DNA of 64,000 nt, from the NCBI GenBank assembly GCA_023374045.1, contig CM041782.1, positions 188,002,925 to 188,066,924 of the forward strand, given 5' to 3'. Below the pieces are notes generated by a model. That model was not told the DNA's origin and searched no databases. It worked only from the letters and a program-made list of their open reading frames with translations. Numbering within the stretch: position 1 is the stretch's first letter; each line of letters begins with the position of its first letter. The translations under genes and the position numbers were made by a program. Source of the stretch: Limonium bicolor (Eukaryota > Streptophyta > Magnoliopsida > Caryophyllales > Plumbaginaceae). Positions 35,508 through 46,043 of the stretch are shown here, piece by piece.

Positions 35508-35998
35508 TGGGGCTCGATGTAAAAGTGGGGCAGGAGCTGGAATAGTGGTGCAGGCGCCGGATGGGCAAAGCTGAATTATGCCTTCCGGCTGGACTTTGAC
35601 GTCACTAATAATGAAGCCGAGTACGAAGCTCTTATCCAGGTTTGGAAGTAGCCACAGCCCTCGGAGCGACAGGTTTCATAGAATAGATATCTTCTCTCTT
35701 ATTTTCATATTTATAAAAATCTGTCTGGGATAACACTTATGAAAGTATACCTATTTTTAACAGAGTTAGAGGTGTATTCAGACTCTATGTTAGTGACGAG
35801 ACAAAGTGACAACATCTACGAGGTTTTTAAAGAAGAAAAACTATGGAGGTACTTGCTCAAGGTCCAGGAACTAAAGGCAAATTTCCAAAAATGCGAGCTA
35901 AAACATCTTCCACGTGAAGAGAATGTCGAAGCTGATGCCTTGGCCAAATTGGCAAGTATGGCCGAAAGAGTACCCAATGAGATATGGCTGGAAGTCAA
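35490..35998 (+). pseudogene. Element B second (archaeal-type) RNase H
   Basis: Tat elements have an additional plant/archaeal-type RNase H after the ordinary one. Seen here are VILVDGARCKSGAGAG (first Asp at 35506-35508), TNNEAEYEAL (Glu), then LEVYSDSMLVTRQ (Asp) and PREENVEADALAKLAS. A block of about 92 bp interrupts the domain between the second and third catalytic residues. It begins CAG|GTTTCATAG near 35670 and ends TTTTTAACAG at about 35763, so it looks like a short intron or an insertion. Other frame breaks are present near 35570 and 35640. Confidence 0.85.
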
Positions 35999-36063
35999 AC
36001 CACCCCAGTATAGAAGGAGCTCAGGTATGGCGGTAGGGGCAAGATCAGAGAGGGGGCGAAGCG

Positions 36064-37277
36064 ATGACCCCGATTATAGATTACATACGGCATGGAAAAC
36101 TGCCGGAGGAAGAAAAAGAGGCCAGGATAGTAAAGAGGCGGGCCGCATCATTCTTTATTGAGGATAACCAGCTGTATAGACGATCTTTTGCAAGACCTGC
36201 TCTGAAGTGTGTCACCATAGCTGAAGGAGCAGAGTTAGTAAGAGAGATACATGATGGGCTCTGCGGAAATCACCAGGGGGAAAGGACCACAACTCACAAA
36301 ATCTTAAGACTCGGATATTTCTGGCCGAAAATGATGGAGCACTGCAAAGAATATATACGAAGATGTCGCAAGTGTCAAGAACATGGAAATAAGATACACA
36401 CTCCTCCGGCTGAGCAAAAATCTGTTCTATGCCCAATTCCCTTCGCTATGTGGGGATTGGACATCGTGGGCCCATTCCGGAGGCTTCACCAGGAAGGTTC
36501 AAATTCATGTACGTTGCTATCGACTACTTCACAAAGTGGATTGAAGCAATGCCTACTATCTCCATCACAGCTAGGAAGTCACAAGAATTCATTTGGAAAT
36601 ATGTGGTATGCAGGTTTGGCATACCAAAAGCCATAGTAACTGATAATGGAACACAGTTCAATTGAAGGCTTCCGAGAATTTTGTGTAGAACGGAAGATCG
36701 ACTTGAGATTTGCATCAGTAGCCCATCCTCAGGCGAATGGGCAGGTTGAGAATGCAAATGGCCAAATAGTAAAGGCGATAAAAAGGAAACTCGATGAGAA
36801 AAAAGGAAAGTGGGCAGAATTGCTACCCCAGGTCCTATGGTCGTACCGAACAACAGAAAGAGGACCGACAGGAGAGACGCCTTACAGATTGACGTATGGT
36901 TTAGAAGCCGTCATTCGGCAGAGATTGTGGTGCCGTCCATAAGATGGGAATCATATGACGAAGAGACCAACAATCAGGGGGTACAGGATCACCTTGATCT
37001 CCTTGAAGAAACCAGGACAGCCGCCGCAGTAAGGATGGCAAAAGATAAATCTAAGGTAGAAAGGTATTTCAACAGGAGGGTGAAAGAACGAAGTTTTGCC
37101 CCAGGGGAATTAGTCCTCCGAGAAGTTAAGCAACCCAAGAAGCTGGAGCCCCAATGGGAAGGACCATACATCATACACCAGAAGACAGGACGGGCTTCAT
37201 ACCGCTTAAAAAATGCTGAGGGATATGAGTTGCCGCATTCTTGGCATGAAGAATGTTTGAAAAAATTCTATGTGTAA
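36064..37277 (+). pseudogene. Element B integrase
   Basis: Inserts cDNA. An HHCC zinc domain (GNHQGERTTTHKILRLGYFW, CRKCQEHG), then DDE core: GLDIVGPF, AIVTDNGTQF and ANGQVENANGQIVKAIKRKL, followed by a C-terminal region with PGELVLREVKQPKK and WEGPYIIHQKTG. Frame shifts lie near 36490, 36663 and 36905. It ends with TAA at about 37275, just before the tandem repeat array. Confidence 0.9.
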
Positions 37278-37320
37278 AATTTATAACTCATCAATAAAAA
37301 GTATTTTTTGGAATGTGAAA

Positions 37321-38120
37321 GAAAAAGAAAGCACCGGCCAACGAGCCGCAGGCTATCATGCCTTGAAAATAAGCACCGGCCAACGAGCCGCAGGCTATCA
37401 TGCCTTGAAAGAAAAAGAAAGCACCGGCCAACGAGCCGCAGGCTATCATGCCTTGAAAGAAAAAGAAAGCACCGGCCAACGAGCCCGCAGGCTATCATGC
37501 CTTGAAAGTAGCACCGAACCGGCCAACGAGCCGCAGGCTATCATGCCTTGAAAGTAAGCACCGGCCAACGAGCCGCAGGCTATCATGCCTTGAAAGAAAA
37601 AGAAAGCAACGGCCAACGAGCCGCAGGCTATCATGCCTTGAAAGAAAAAGAAAGCACCGGCCAACGAGCCGCAGGCTATCATGCCTTGAAAGTAAGCACC
37701 GGCCAACGAGCCGCAGGCTATCATGCCTTGAAAGTAAGCACCGGCCAACGAGCCGCAGGCTATCATGCCTTGAAAGAAAAAGAAAGCACCGGCCAACGAG
37801 CCGCAGGCTATCATGCCTGAAAGAAAAAGAAAGCACCGGCCAACGAGCCGCAGGCTATCATGCCTTGAAAGTAAGCACCGGCCAACGAGCCGCAGGCTAT
37901 CATGCCTTGAAAGTAAGCAACGGCCAACGAGCCGCAGGCTATCATGCCTTGAAAGAAAAAGAAAGCACCGGCCAACGAGCCGCAGGCTATCATGCCTTGA
38001 AAGAAAAAGAGCACCGGCCAACGAGCCGCAGGCTATCATGCCTTGAAAGAAAAAGAAAGCACCGGCCAACGAGCCGCAGGCTATCACGCCTTGAAAAAAC
38101 AGCATCCGGTCAACGTGCCG
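37321..38120 (+). repeat. Tandem array of 42- and 48-bp units in the 3' region of B
   Basis: Seventeen copies of the core GGCCAACGAGCCGCAGGCTA start at 37336, 37378, 37426, 37474, 37521, 37563, 37611, 37659, 37701, 37743, 37791, 37838, 37880, 37922, 37970, 38016 and 38064. Degenerate copies follow at about 38109 and 38162. Two linkers, short (GTAAGCACC) and long (GAAAAAGAAAGCACC), alternate as short-long-long-short. Both unit lengths are multiples of three, so frames stay open on both strands. The long ORFs here are by-products of the repeat. Confidence 0.97.
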
Positions 38121-38524
38121 CAAGCTGACATGACCTTTATTTTATTATCAAAACAAAACTGACCAACAAGCTGCAGGAAGATCCAGCTTAAACCATAGAT
38201 AACCATGCTCCAAAAGGAAAAAAGGGGGATCACCGGAACAAAAATCCAAAGCTGCAAACCGCACGGCATAACTTGCATAAGATAACTACACATGCATCAT
38301 TTAAAAGAGAGGTAGAAGACAGGAGAAAGAAATATCACGACAATAGAAAACTCGGCTCAAAAAGAGTTGCTCCGGCAGACAAATAACAAGAGATGATAAA
38401 ATATAGCTTATATTTCTCCCAAAATTATGGTAGAGACAATTACAACATATATGATCATTCGGCAGAAACAGAAAATACATGTTGTAACAAGAACTTCTCT
38501 AGAAATAAAAACCTCTATTCTACT
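38121..38524 (+). other. Spacer between repeat array and antisense gene
   Basis: Non-coding, with decayed repeat units at its start. For the antisense gene this would be the 3' untranslated region. Confidence 0.6.
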
Positions 38525-41500
38525 CTATTCTACTGCCTTTGCAGTTTCTTGGTCAGCAACTTCTTCTCCGGCGGTTAATAATCTATCGCCGCTACCTACT
38601 ACACTCCCGGAAGACTTAGACCTCCTGGCAAGATGCTGCATCCCTCCGGCGGACGGCAGGATGTTGCTTCCGGCTGGAAGGAATGAGGCTTCACCAGCAC
38701 CAAAGCATGTCTCTCCGGGACTGCGGCAGAATCTCTCAAGTTCCAAGAAGAAGTTGGATTTCTGGGCGACAGCCTTGAATTCCAACTTATTATACAGGTC
38801 ATCATCCAGTAACTCTCCTTTCTCGAGAGAGTGATCCGAGACGATCTGCTGGCAGATGTCAACTAACCGGCGGCATTGAGAAGCAAAGGACTCCTTTAAA
38901 TGAGCGTTGATGGTGCCTTGCTTCTGTATCTCCTCCTGAGATTGCCGAGAGAATGACTTGAGCCTGGTCACTTGAGATTCAAGAGTCAGGACTTGGGCAC
39001 GGTACTTGTCACGTTCAGAATTGGCGGATGACAGCTCCTCCTTAGCACGGGCTATCCGTCCACTCACTGGGTGACGTGCTTCAATAAATTGGCAGCACTC
39101 ATGCCTAGCCGGAACAAAAAGAATAAGAAGAAGAAAGGGCCAAAAAGAGAGGAAAAAAGTTAAGGCCTGAAAGCTTACCATGACCTAACGGCTCGGTATT
39201 CTCCGCTTGAGACCGGGACTTGGCTTCCTCCAGCTCTCTCACTTTCTCCTCCAGCCTCGCTTTCTCTTCCATAAGGGCGGTTTTATCCGCAACGAGAGCT
39301 TTCTTCTCTTCTTCCAAAAGAGAACAATCCCGGAGCAGAGACTGCTTCTCTTGATCAAAGGAAGACCTTGACTGCTCTTCCAGCGCGGCCTTTTCTTCCA
39401 GCAGGCGGTCGTGCTCTTGCATGAGCTTTTCTTTTTCCTTAACAAGAGCTTCATTCTCCCGTTGAAGAGTCTGCTTCTCCAGCACAAGCTCTTCAGCCTC
39501 CTGCTTGAAAGATTTCCCCTCCTGGTGGAAAAAGACTTTCTCTGCCTGAAGGTTGTTTACTTCACTTTGAAGATTGTTTACTTCGTTCCGGTGCATGGAG
39601 CGAACCTGATCCAACATAATGTCCAGGTCAAACAAAGATCAAATTAGCTGGCCCTTATTCAAGGAAAAACGAGAGGCGATTTCATACCTCTATCAATGTA
39701 TTATCAGCCTCCTTGATCCGGCCTCTCAGAGAGAAGTTCTCTTCCCGGAGTTTTTTCAGCTGCGCCTCATACTCATCGCGCTGACGCTCGCACTCACGCC
39801 GGGACAACTGCAGGTCTTTGTTAATCGCCTCAGTCCTCTCCTTTGCCTTGCGGTCGATCTCATATTCGACCTGGTCAATATAAGCGTCATGAGAAGAGCG
39901 GGACAGCTTCAGCTCCTCTTCAACTCTATTGGCTCGGCTTTCCTCATAGCGAAGCCTGGATTGGAGGCTGCCAAAGTGAACCTCAGCACTTTGGGCCATG
40001 GACATCACCTAAAAAAAAACAATACAATACATAAGTTCAGGAAACCAAAAATGAAACGAAAGAAGAAGAATACAAGTGACGAGAATGTCAACCTGAAAGA
40101 TTCCTCCCCACATCATGTCGAACGCCTCTTTTGCTGGGATAGAATGCCGCATGATGGCATCCGCCCCCCATCCCCGATCCGCAGCCTCTTCTTGGTGGCA
40201 GTGAAGGTCGCCGGAGGAGCAAAGATCCCGTCTGGATGACCGGATCTCTTAATTGCCTCCTTCCAAATAGAGGAATACTTAGCGGCATCGCAGGTTATCA
40301 AAGGAAGAGGGTGCCCGCGATGGTAAAACCACCCTCCTTTTGGGAGGGACCAGTGTAAGACTCCTGAGCAGAAGGGGAGGGGAAGAAGAGGAAGAAGCTA
40401 TGTGGCCTTCTCCCTGCTCACCCTGGGGCTCAGGACCCTCCGGCATAGGGCCCTCCGGCGTAGAGGAGGCCATGTAATCCTCCCTTTGCTTACTTCGAAG
40501 CTCAGGGTTCTCCGGCACTTGCCGATACTCCATTGCTCTTTCCCTTGCCGCATCCACAGCCGCAGCAACGTCAATAGAGAATGATCCTGAAGCTTCACGG
40601 TCGCCGGAGGTTTGTCCTTCTTCTAAACCCCCTGGCTCTGCGGCCTTGGCTTTGACGTGGTTTTCTTTTTCAGTCTTTTCTTGGCAGGAGCAGCAGGAGC
40701 TGCCGCAATAATAAAAAGCAGTTAGGACCAAAAGGGTGAAGCTGGAAATAGAAAAGTACTAAAAACTAAGAAAAATAAAAGAATAGGGGGAAAGCGGCGA
40801 GGCAGCCGAAACCTTCTTTAGCCGGAGGACTGACGTGAAGGTCTGTGGCCCCCAAGGTATTTTCCTGAGCAGGATCTGAGGAAAAGTAACTCGTCAAGTC
40901 AGGAAATTGCTCGCAAATGGGAGTCGGATGACCGGACTCCCGCCCCGGGCGAGAACCAAAGTCTAAACCCAAACCAGGGGTGAGTGGAAGAAAGACACGG
41001 CGCCCAGACTTGGGGCTCACGTGCCATGTACCTGGCAATCCGGCGTCAGCATGTACAGGAGATTCAAGCCGCTTCTTTTTCTCAAGTTACCGGCTTGGTC
41101 ATCTCCAACTTCTCGTCTGGAACGCTTTGCCGGAGCAGCGTTCTCCAAAAGCTGCTCGGCCGCATCGGTGGCCGCATCCAGCGTGTCATAGTAGTTAATT
41201 TTTTCGCCCCCATTCTTAAAGGTGACGAAGTTCCAGTTATGGAAGGGACCGATTTTGTCCCCCTTCTGGAAAAAGTCTACGGACAATACATCCAAACAAT
41301 AAGGAGACCGAAAGAAACGACAGAATTCATACTAAACAAAAAAACACTTACTGTGGTATGTCTTCAGAGAAGACAAGCGTTCTTTTGTAAAAAACGCCTC
41401 GACGGTCGGCAGTTTCTTGTTTACTGCCCTCAGAGCCTTCGAAATAGGCATTTCAGCCGGAGGAGTTTCGGGGCTGATCAACTGACCTTTTCCGGCCTCA

Positions 41501-42108
41501 GCAGCGTATGGGATGCCCAACACTCGGCCGGACGGAGGAACGATGACGAACCACCGCGACCCCCACTCGTGAGCCTTTTTATAGTCGAAAAGGGAGTACC
41601 CACTCTTCGCAATGAGGGTTAGGCTGTCAGGATCCTTCCTAACCGTGAAGAATCGGACGAAGTCGGTACCCTCCGGCCGAATTTTGATATCGTCACAAAG
41701 GGAAACAAAAGCCTGAAGGTGTGAGATGGCTTTCGGGTGAAGATGAGCGAGGGTGCAGCAGCGACGGAGAAGGAACCCTAGCACGAAAGGGTGTGGGGAA
41801 TAGTTAAGCCAGATCGGAAGAAATCGGCGTAGACAACGTACCCGCGACCGAAATCGTCGCTAGGGTGAGAATCAGAGGATGGCAAAAAAATTTGTGTCCC
41901 AAGTGGGGCTTCGACACCCCCGAGACAATCACAGAGGGAAGAGTAATTGAGAGAAGAAGGAAAGGGTTGACGCCCAGAACGGAAGGGTCTTACTGGCTTC
42001 AGGAGCGAAGGGCGAAAGCCGTTAGGAGACTGAGAGCCTTGTATCGCTCCGATGGCGGGCGGAAATTTGGCAGCAAGTTTGCTCTGTTTGGCGGAAGAGG
42101 AAGACATC
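38525..42108 (-). pseudogene. Antisense extra gene of element B (gypsy-type transposon protein plus coiled coil)
   Basis: Multi-exon gene opposite to gag-pol. ATG at 42106-42108 gives MSSSSAKQSKLAAKF. VVYADFFRSGLTIPH, a frame break near 41785, then LHPKAISHLQAFVSLCDD match the plant 'putative gypsy type transposon' family. WFVIVPPSG and KALRAVNKK follow. A GTAAGT donor (41351) and CCGTAG acceptor (41277) define a 75-bp intron. Later exons hold a Lys/Glu-rich linker, then heptad-rich coiled coils (39682-40008, 39105-39635, 38560-39060; for example LEEEKKALVADKTALMEEK), ending at 38525. Similar antisense ORFs are known in Tat elements; their function is unknown. Frame breaks suggest it is inactive here. 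Confidence 0.75.
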
Positions 42109-42654
42109 GTCAAAGCTTGGCGAAAATTGAAGAGTGACGGCAAAGAAAGACGGGCAAGCACACAGCGGTAGGAAGACAAGGGAAGAAGAGAGGTCGAAGA
42201 AACGGGCCAGTAGAGGAAAGAGGAAAGAACTCGAAGAGTTGGGCTTTAAGAGAAGTTTTTCCCACTCAAATAAAAATATATACATATGTGCGAACAAAAG
42301 TGTCTTTTTTACAGGGGAAGAGAAGGGCCGCACGCTTCCTAAAGACGCTTCCGATGTCTAGTCGAAAGAAAGGCCCTGCGTATTCTACACCGAAACGGGT
42401 GAAAAATTCAAAAGCGGAATGCACCAGGCCACGAGCTACGCACGTGGCCGATAAGAAGTTCCTTTTCTCCACGTATGAAGAAAAAGAACTTGTGGGACTG
42501 AGATAAGGAGACAACAAAGCTCGGGTAAACCAAAGAAAGAGCCTCAGAATTGACCGCAGGCCGCAGGCAGTCGCAAAATTTTTCACCAAAACACAAGACA
42601 CAGAAGTTCTATTTTCTTCACCGAAATTCAGAAAGATAGAACTTGTGGGACTGA
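42109..42654 (+). other. Region between antisense gene and 3' LTR
   Basis: Holds the upstream (promoter) side of the antisense gene and, next to the LTR, GAACTTGTGGGACTGA, which is probably the polypurine tract; a partial copy lies at 42488-42503. A minus-strand open frame (42266-42829) crosses into the LTR and is not supported as a gene. Confidence 0.5.
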
Positions 42655-43171
42655 TGAGAAGGGAAGAAATGGCGCCGGACCAAAGCAGGCAACGTAGAGC
42701 ATCCGGCCGCTCTGGCCGGATGAGATTAAAGGCACGTAGAGCATCCCGCCGCTCTGGCCGGATGAGATTAGAGGCTTGTAGAGCGTCCGGCCGCCTTAGC
42801 CGGATGAAAATAGGACTTAAGCAAAGCAAAACATCACTCGACCGGCCGCTTGTGGTCGGCCAAAGATACTAAAGAGGGGGTAGAACTGTACTTAAGCATG
42901 TAAAATACAGGCTGGCACCAAAGGGACCAGGCCCAAAAAACTATAAATAAGGGTGTACCCCCATGAAATAGGACACGGTTTTGGGCAATCAAACACACAT
43001 CCGATTCTAATAGAGGCTCTCTTTCTCTCTCTACTCTCTCTACTCTCACAAAGATTCAGGGTTCGAGATCAGGTAATGTAGGACCGAATGTCAGATCAGG
43101 CCATTTTAGGATAGATACACTGTTACATTGGGATCAAGGTCGGATCCTGTTAGGATAAATGCACTATTTCA
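42655..43171 (+). repeat. 3' LTR of element B (517 bp)
   Basis: Same as 31055-31563 apart from six substitutions, 9 bp extra in the first hairpin repeat and one base fewer in a T run. Followed by the target duplication CATGT at 43172-43176. Confidence 0.95.
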
Positions 43172-43176
43172 CATGT

Positions 43177-43976
43177 AGTTTGTCACATAACCTATCAAAT
43201 AGTCAAGCCAAGGACAATCAATGGATATTTCAAACAATGATAGTCTTCAAAGAGTCATGGATATGGTGGATCTTCTGGGCATCGAGTAAGGCCCCATTTC
43301 AAGGTACATTTGATGAAGGAACTGCGTTTTTTGATTTAACTGATGGCAATGCTACTGCTGCTACTAGTTACTTAGCAAATTTGTTTCAGCTAAGTGAGTA
43401 TGCTGGTATTGTTGCTGGAACATCAAATGGATTTATCCCTAACAACATTAAGCAAGCATCTAATAACGAATCTCAGCATCCACGTGCTGTTGTAGTGAAG
43501 ATAACTGCAACAATTTCAATTGCAATTTGTCACCTGCTGAGAATGAGAAGCCTCCTGAGTGGGATGATTTAATGGAGACCACAGGCAATGGGGTTCCTCA
43601 TGGTTCAAAACGAAGTAATTTAAAACCAAAGAGAGGTGTGGTTAAGAGCAGAAGCAAGTCAAGGGGTAGTAAGGGGAAAGGTAATGTCATAATTGAAGAA
43701 CTGCGGGACATTAAAGGTGGCTTAAACGACAAGTTGCTTAGAACGAATGATTTGCTATCCGCAGTTAAGGCTAAAACCGAGAAGAACACTAGCATAATAT
43801 CTGTGCAGGAGGCAAGTCACCGTGTTAGGCGTGTCCCAAACTTGACAACAGCTGAGATAGTCCATGCAATTATGTGCTGGCTGATAGGGGTCAGAGAGAG
43901 GTTTTAATGAATATGGAAAATGATGAAGAAGTGGCTGAATGGGTTCGTCTGGTCTTTGATAAGAGAAGCACGCAGT
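43177..43976 (+). pseudogene. Harbinger ORF1, Myb/SANT-like protein, 3' part
   Basis: Continuation of the gene interrupted by element B. It reads DSLQRVMDMVDLLGIE, EGTAFFDLTDGNATAA, then, after a frame change near 43530, basic sequence KPKRGVVKSRSKSRGSKGKG (nuclear-localisation-like), a helical stretch LNDKLLRTNDLLSAVKAKTE and a final motif REVLMNMENDEEVAEWVRL ending TAG at 43974-43976. The C-terminal layout is that of plant Myb/SANT-like proteins, which end in a helix rich in acidic residues and Trp. Several frame changes. Confidence 0.65.
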
Positions 43977-44363
43977 AGGGATAGGGCACATTCACCTAGA
44001 AGACGTGCATTATTATATCTTTTTGATTCTGCACTATTTTGACATTAAAAGGGGTAGAAATTTGTAAGTTTTGTATGTTACATGTATTGGTTGGAAGCTA
44101 CTGTAGTGGGCAGTATGGTGAGAAAATGTGTTATTTTTTTGGATTTTGGTGTGACTGAACACTGTTTTTTGGATTGGCGTTATCCTGTTTACTAGGACGA
44201 TCAATATAATTAAGTTGTTATTGTTGAATGTGTACACTTGTTCATTTAATTAAGGTTGAGATAATGTAGCTGCATTAAACTAACCTCATTTCATTAAAAT
44301 CTACAGATATGGGAGCCAATAACGAAAGTCATTGATATCCTGAGATCCAGATTAAGGGAGAGT

Positions 44364-44753
44364 ATGGAGGACTACTTTAAGTTTGTAATACTTGCTGCAG
44401 TTGAAGAATATAAGGCCAAATTTATTGCCATCCTTGTGAAACATAAGTCTAACCATCTGAGGAGATTCAGCGGTCTTGGTTCTGGCCAGAAGAAGAGGGC
44501 ACATAGCTGTTACTACTGCTGGCGAAACAGTTACATAGACAATCTGTATTTCATCCTTAGAGAGGCTATGATGACCTACAACCTGTCCCTTTCCAACCAT
44601 GTTGAGGACATGCTATATGGTAGCTCCAAACCAGATTACGAACTACTAGCTAGTAGAGAAGGGAAAACCACAGAAACAATGGCAATAAGTAGATTACGTA
44701 GGATTACATTTTCCAAACCAAAGATTATTTCTTCATTACAGCAGCGAACATGA
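44364..44753 (+). CDS. Unrecognised ORF between Harbinger genes
   Basis: A 129-codon open frame starting MEDYFKFVILAAVEEYK. I recognise no domain, and it contains CYYCW but no clear zinc motif. It lies in the roughly 1-kb gap between ORF1 and the transposase (43977-44989), which is otherwise non-coding, and could be chance or a relic exon. Confidence 0.2.
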   Translation: MEDYFKFVILAAVEEYKAKFIAILVKHKSNHLRRFSGLGSGQKKRAHSCYYCWRNSYIDNLYFILREAMMTYNLSLSNHVEDMLYGSSKPDYELLASREGKTTETMAISRLRRITFSKPKIISSLQQRT

Positions 44754-44989
44754 TACAAAACTATGATTATAGGGATTTGTTTGATTGTTTGGATGATGAA
44801 GAGATATTCTAGTTGTTAAATTTAGGATGGAAGATGATAAAAATTGTTGCGGTAAATCATATTTGTTGTGATTCGCTGTGACCTTCAGTTAGTTGTGTAC
44901 TGCATGTGTGCAATGCAGTGTTATCTTTATGGAAATTGAGTGTTAATAAGTAGAAGTGTTGCGAATCTATGATATCAGGTTCCAAAGAT

Positions 44990-45545
44990 ATGTCTACATC
45001 TGGCGTGAACGATCTATTGAGTTATGTTGTCAATGACGACCATCTGTTACAACAGCTAGTACTTTAGATAGAGCTTGACATTTTGCAAATAGAAGATGAC
45101 ATTGAACGGGTAGTCACATCTTTGTCAACACATTATAGTTTAAGGACAAGGGTACCCATGCACACATCCGCATTGACTGGAAAAAAATGGGTTGACGAGC
45201 TATTGAACGGACATGAAGTACATTGTTTCAATGCACTTCGTATGAACCGGGATACATTTCTGATGCTGTGTCATGTGCTTGAACACAAGTACTACATCGA
45301 TTCAAGGGCAAACACATCAGTGAAGGAACGGGTTGCATGGTTCCTAAGAACATTGAGCCACAGATGCGCAAATAGGGATTCAATGGAGCGGTTTCAGCGT
45401 TCAGGTTTAACCATCAGTCATCACTTTGGCGACATTTTGGAAGCTGTAGGAAGACTAGGGAAGGAAATAGTAAGGCCTCGTGACCCTAGCTTTCCACTAT
45501 TCCACAAAAGATTATCAATAGTGCAAAGTACTATCCAGTATTCAG
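44990..45545 (+). pseudogene. PIF/Harbinger transposase, N-terminal part
   Basis: The transposase cuts and pastes the element. ATG at 44990 (MSTSGVNDLLSYVV) has an in-frame TAG at 45065-45067, after which the same frame runs on: SALTGKKWVDELLNGHEV, NALRMNRDTFLMLCHVLEH, SVKERVAWFLRTLSH, RFQRSGLTISHHF. These are the conserved N-terminal helices of plant PIF transposases. Just past RPRDPSF the frame shifts by two to reach IPQKIINSAKYYPVF, the lead-in to the catalytic core. A GT donor at 45546 starts the intron that received the solo LTR. Confidence 0.9.
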
Positions 45546-46035
45546 GTACGATGAAATACCCCAAACTTAATATAGTGATTAAGATTATTCTAATTCTTGT
45601 TTAAGAGCCTAATAATGCTTAAGTAGTATTGGTGAGGAAAAATAAATTCAAAAGAAATAAAGAAACGCTTGAAAAGCGAAGAACGCCAAATAAGCGTTAA
45701 ATAACCATAGGGGGTATGAGACCTCGGTTAGCGTATTATATGGATCCTAAAGGGTTAATAAGACCTAAATAATATATGGGAACAACTCCCGAGAAAACGG
45801 ATCCAAATAATGTATTAAAACGCTAATAGAGCTTTAACGCACGTTTTTCGAGAAAACCCAAAAACGTGATTTTAAGTGGTCAAACGAACCCCTAAAAATT
45901 ATAAGTCATTAAATAAATATTATTAAGCATTTATGGAAGCTTAATAACCACTAAAAATAATTAAACAAGAAAATTCCAGAAAACGAGCCCGGTTAGTGAA
46001 TAGTACCTAAACCGGGTAAAATAACGAGCGTTTTC

Positions 46036-46043
46036 TATAAAAG
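46036..46043 (+). promoter_or_regulatory. Candidate TATA box of the solo LTR
   Basis: TATAAAAG about 470 bp before the conserved donor-like site. This spacing would give a first exon of roughly 430 nt. Inferred from sequence only. Confidence 0.4.

Larger units (their letters stand above)
31055..43171 (+). mobile_element. Element B: complete Tat-lineage Ty3/gypsy retrotransposon
   Basis: A 12,117-bp element flanked by CATGT on both sides (31050-31054 and 43172-43176). The order is 5' LTR, primer site, gag, protease, RT, RNase H, second (archaeal-type) RNase H, integrase, a 17-copy tandem repeat array, a long antisense gene and 3' LTR. Dual RNase H, short LTRs, a repeat-rich 3' region and an extra antisense ORF are hallmarks of the Tat lineage. 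The LTRs differ by six substitutions, a 9-bp gap and one single-base gap, yet gag-pol is broken in many places. It inserted into Harbinger ORF1. Confidence 0.95.

Noticed and set aside
37321..38120. Array with two alternating linkers, superficially CRISPR-like
   Set aside because: Linkers are only two recurrent sequences, not unique spacers, and the array lies in the 3' region of a plant retrotransposon.
37446..38123. Long minus-strand ORF of 225 codons (and plus-strand counterparts) across the repeat array
   Set aside because: It is a direct translation of the 42/48-bp repeats, whose lengths are multiples of three; there is no independent coding evidence.
42266..42829. Minus-strand ORF of 187 codons crossing the 3' LTR border of B
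   Set aside because: It runs through the hairpin repeats of the LTR and lacks any motif; a chance frame.
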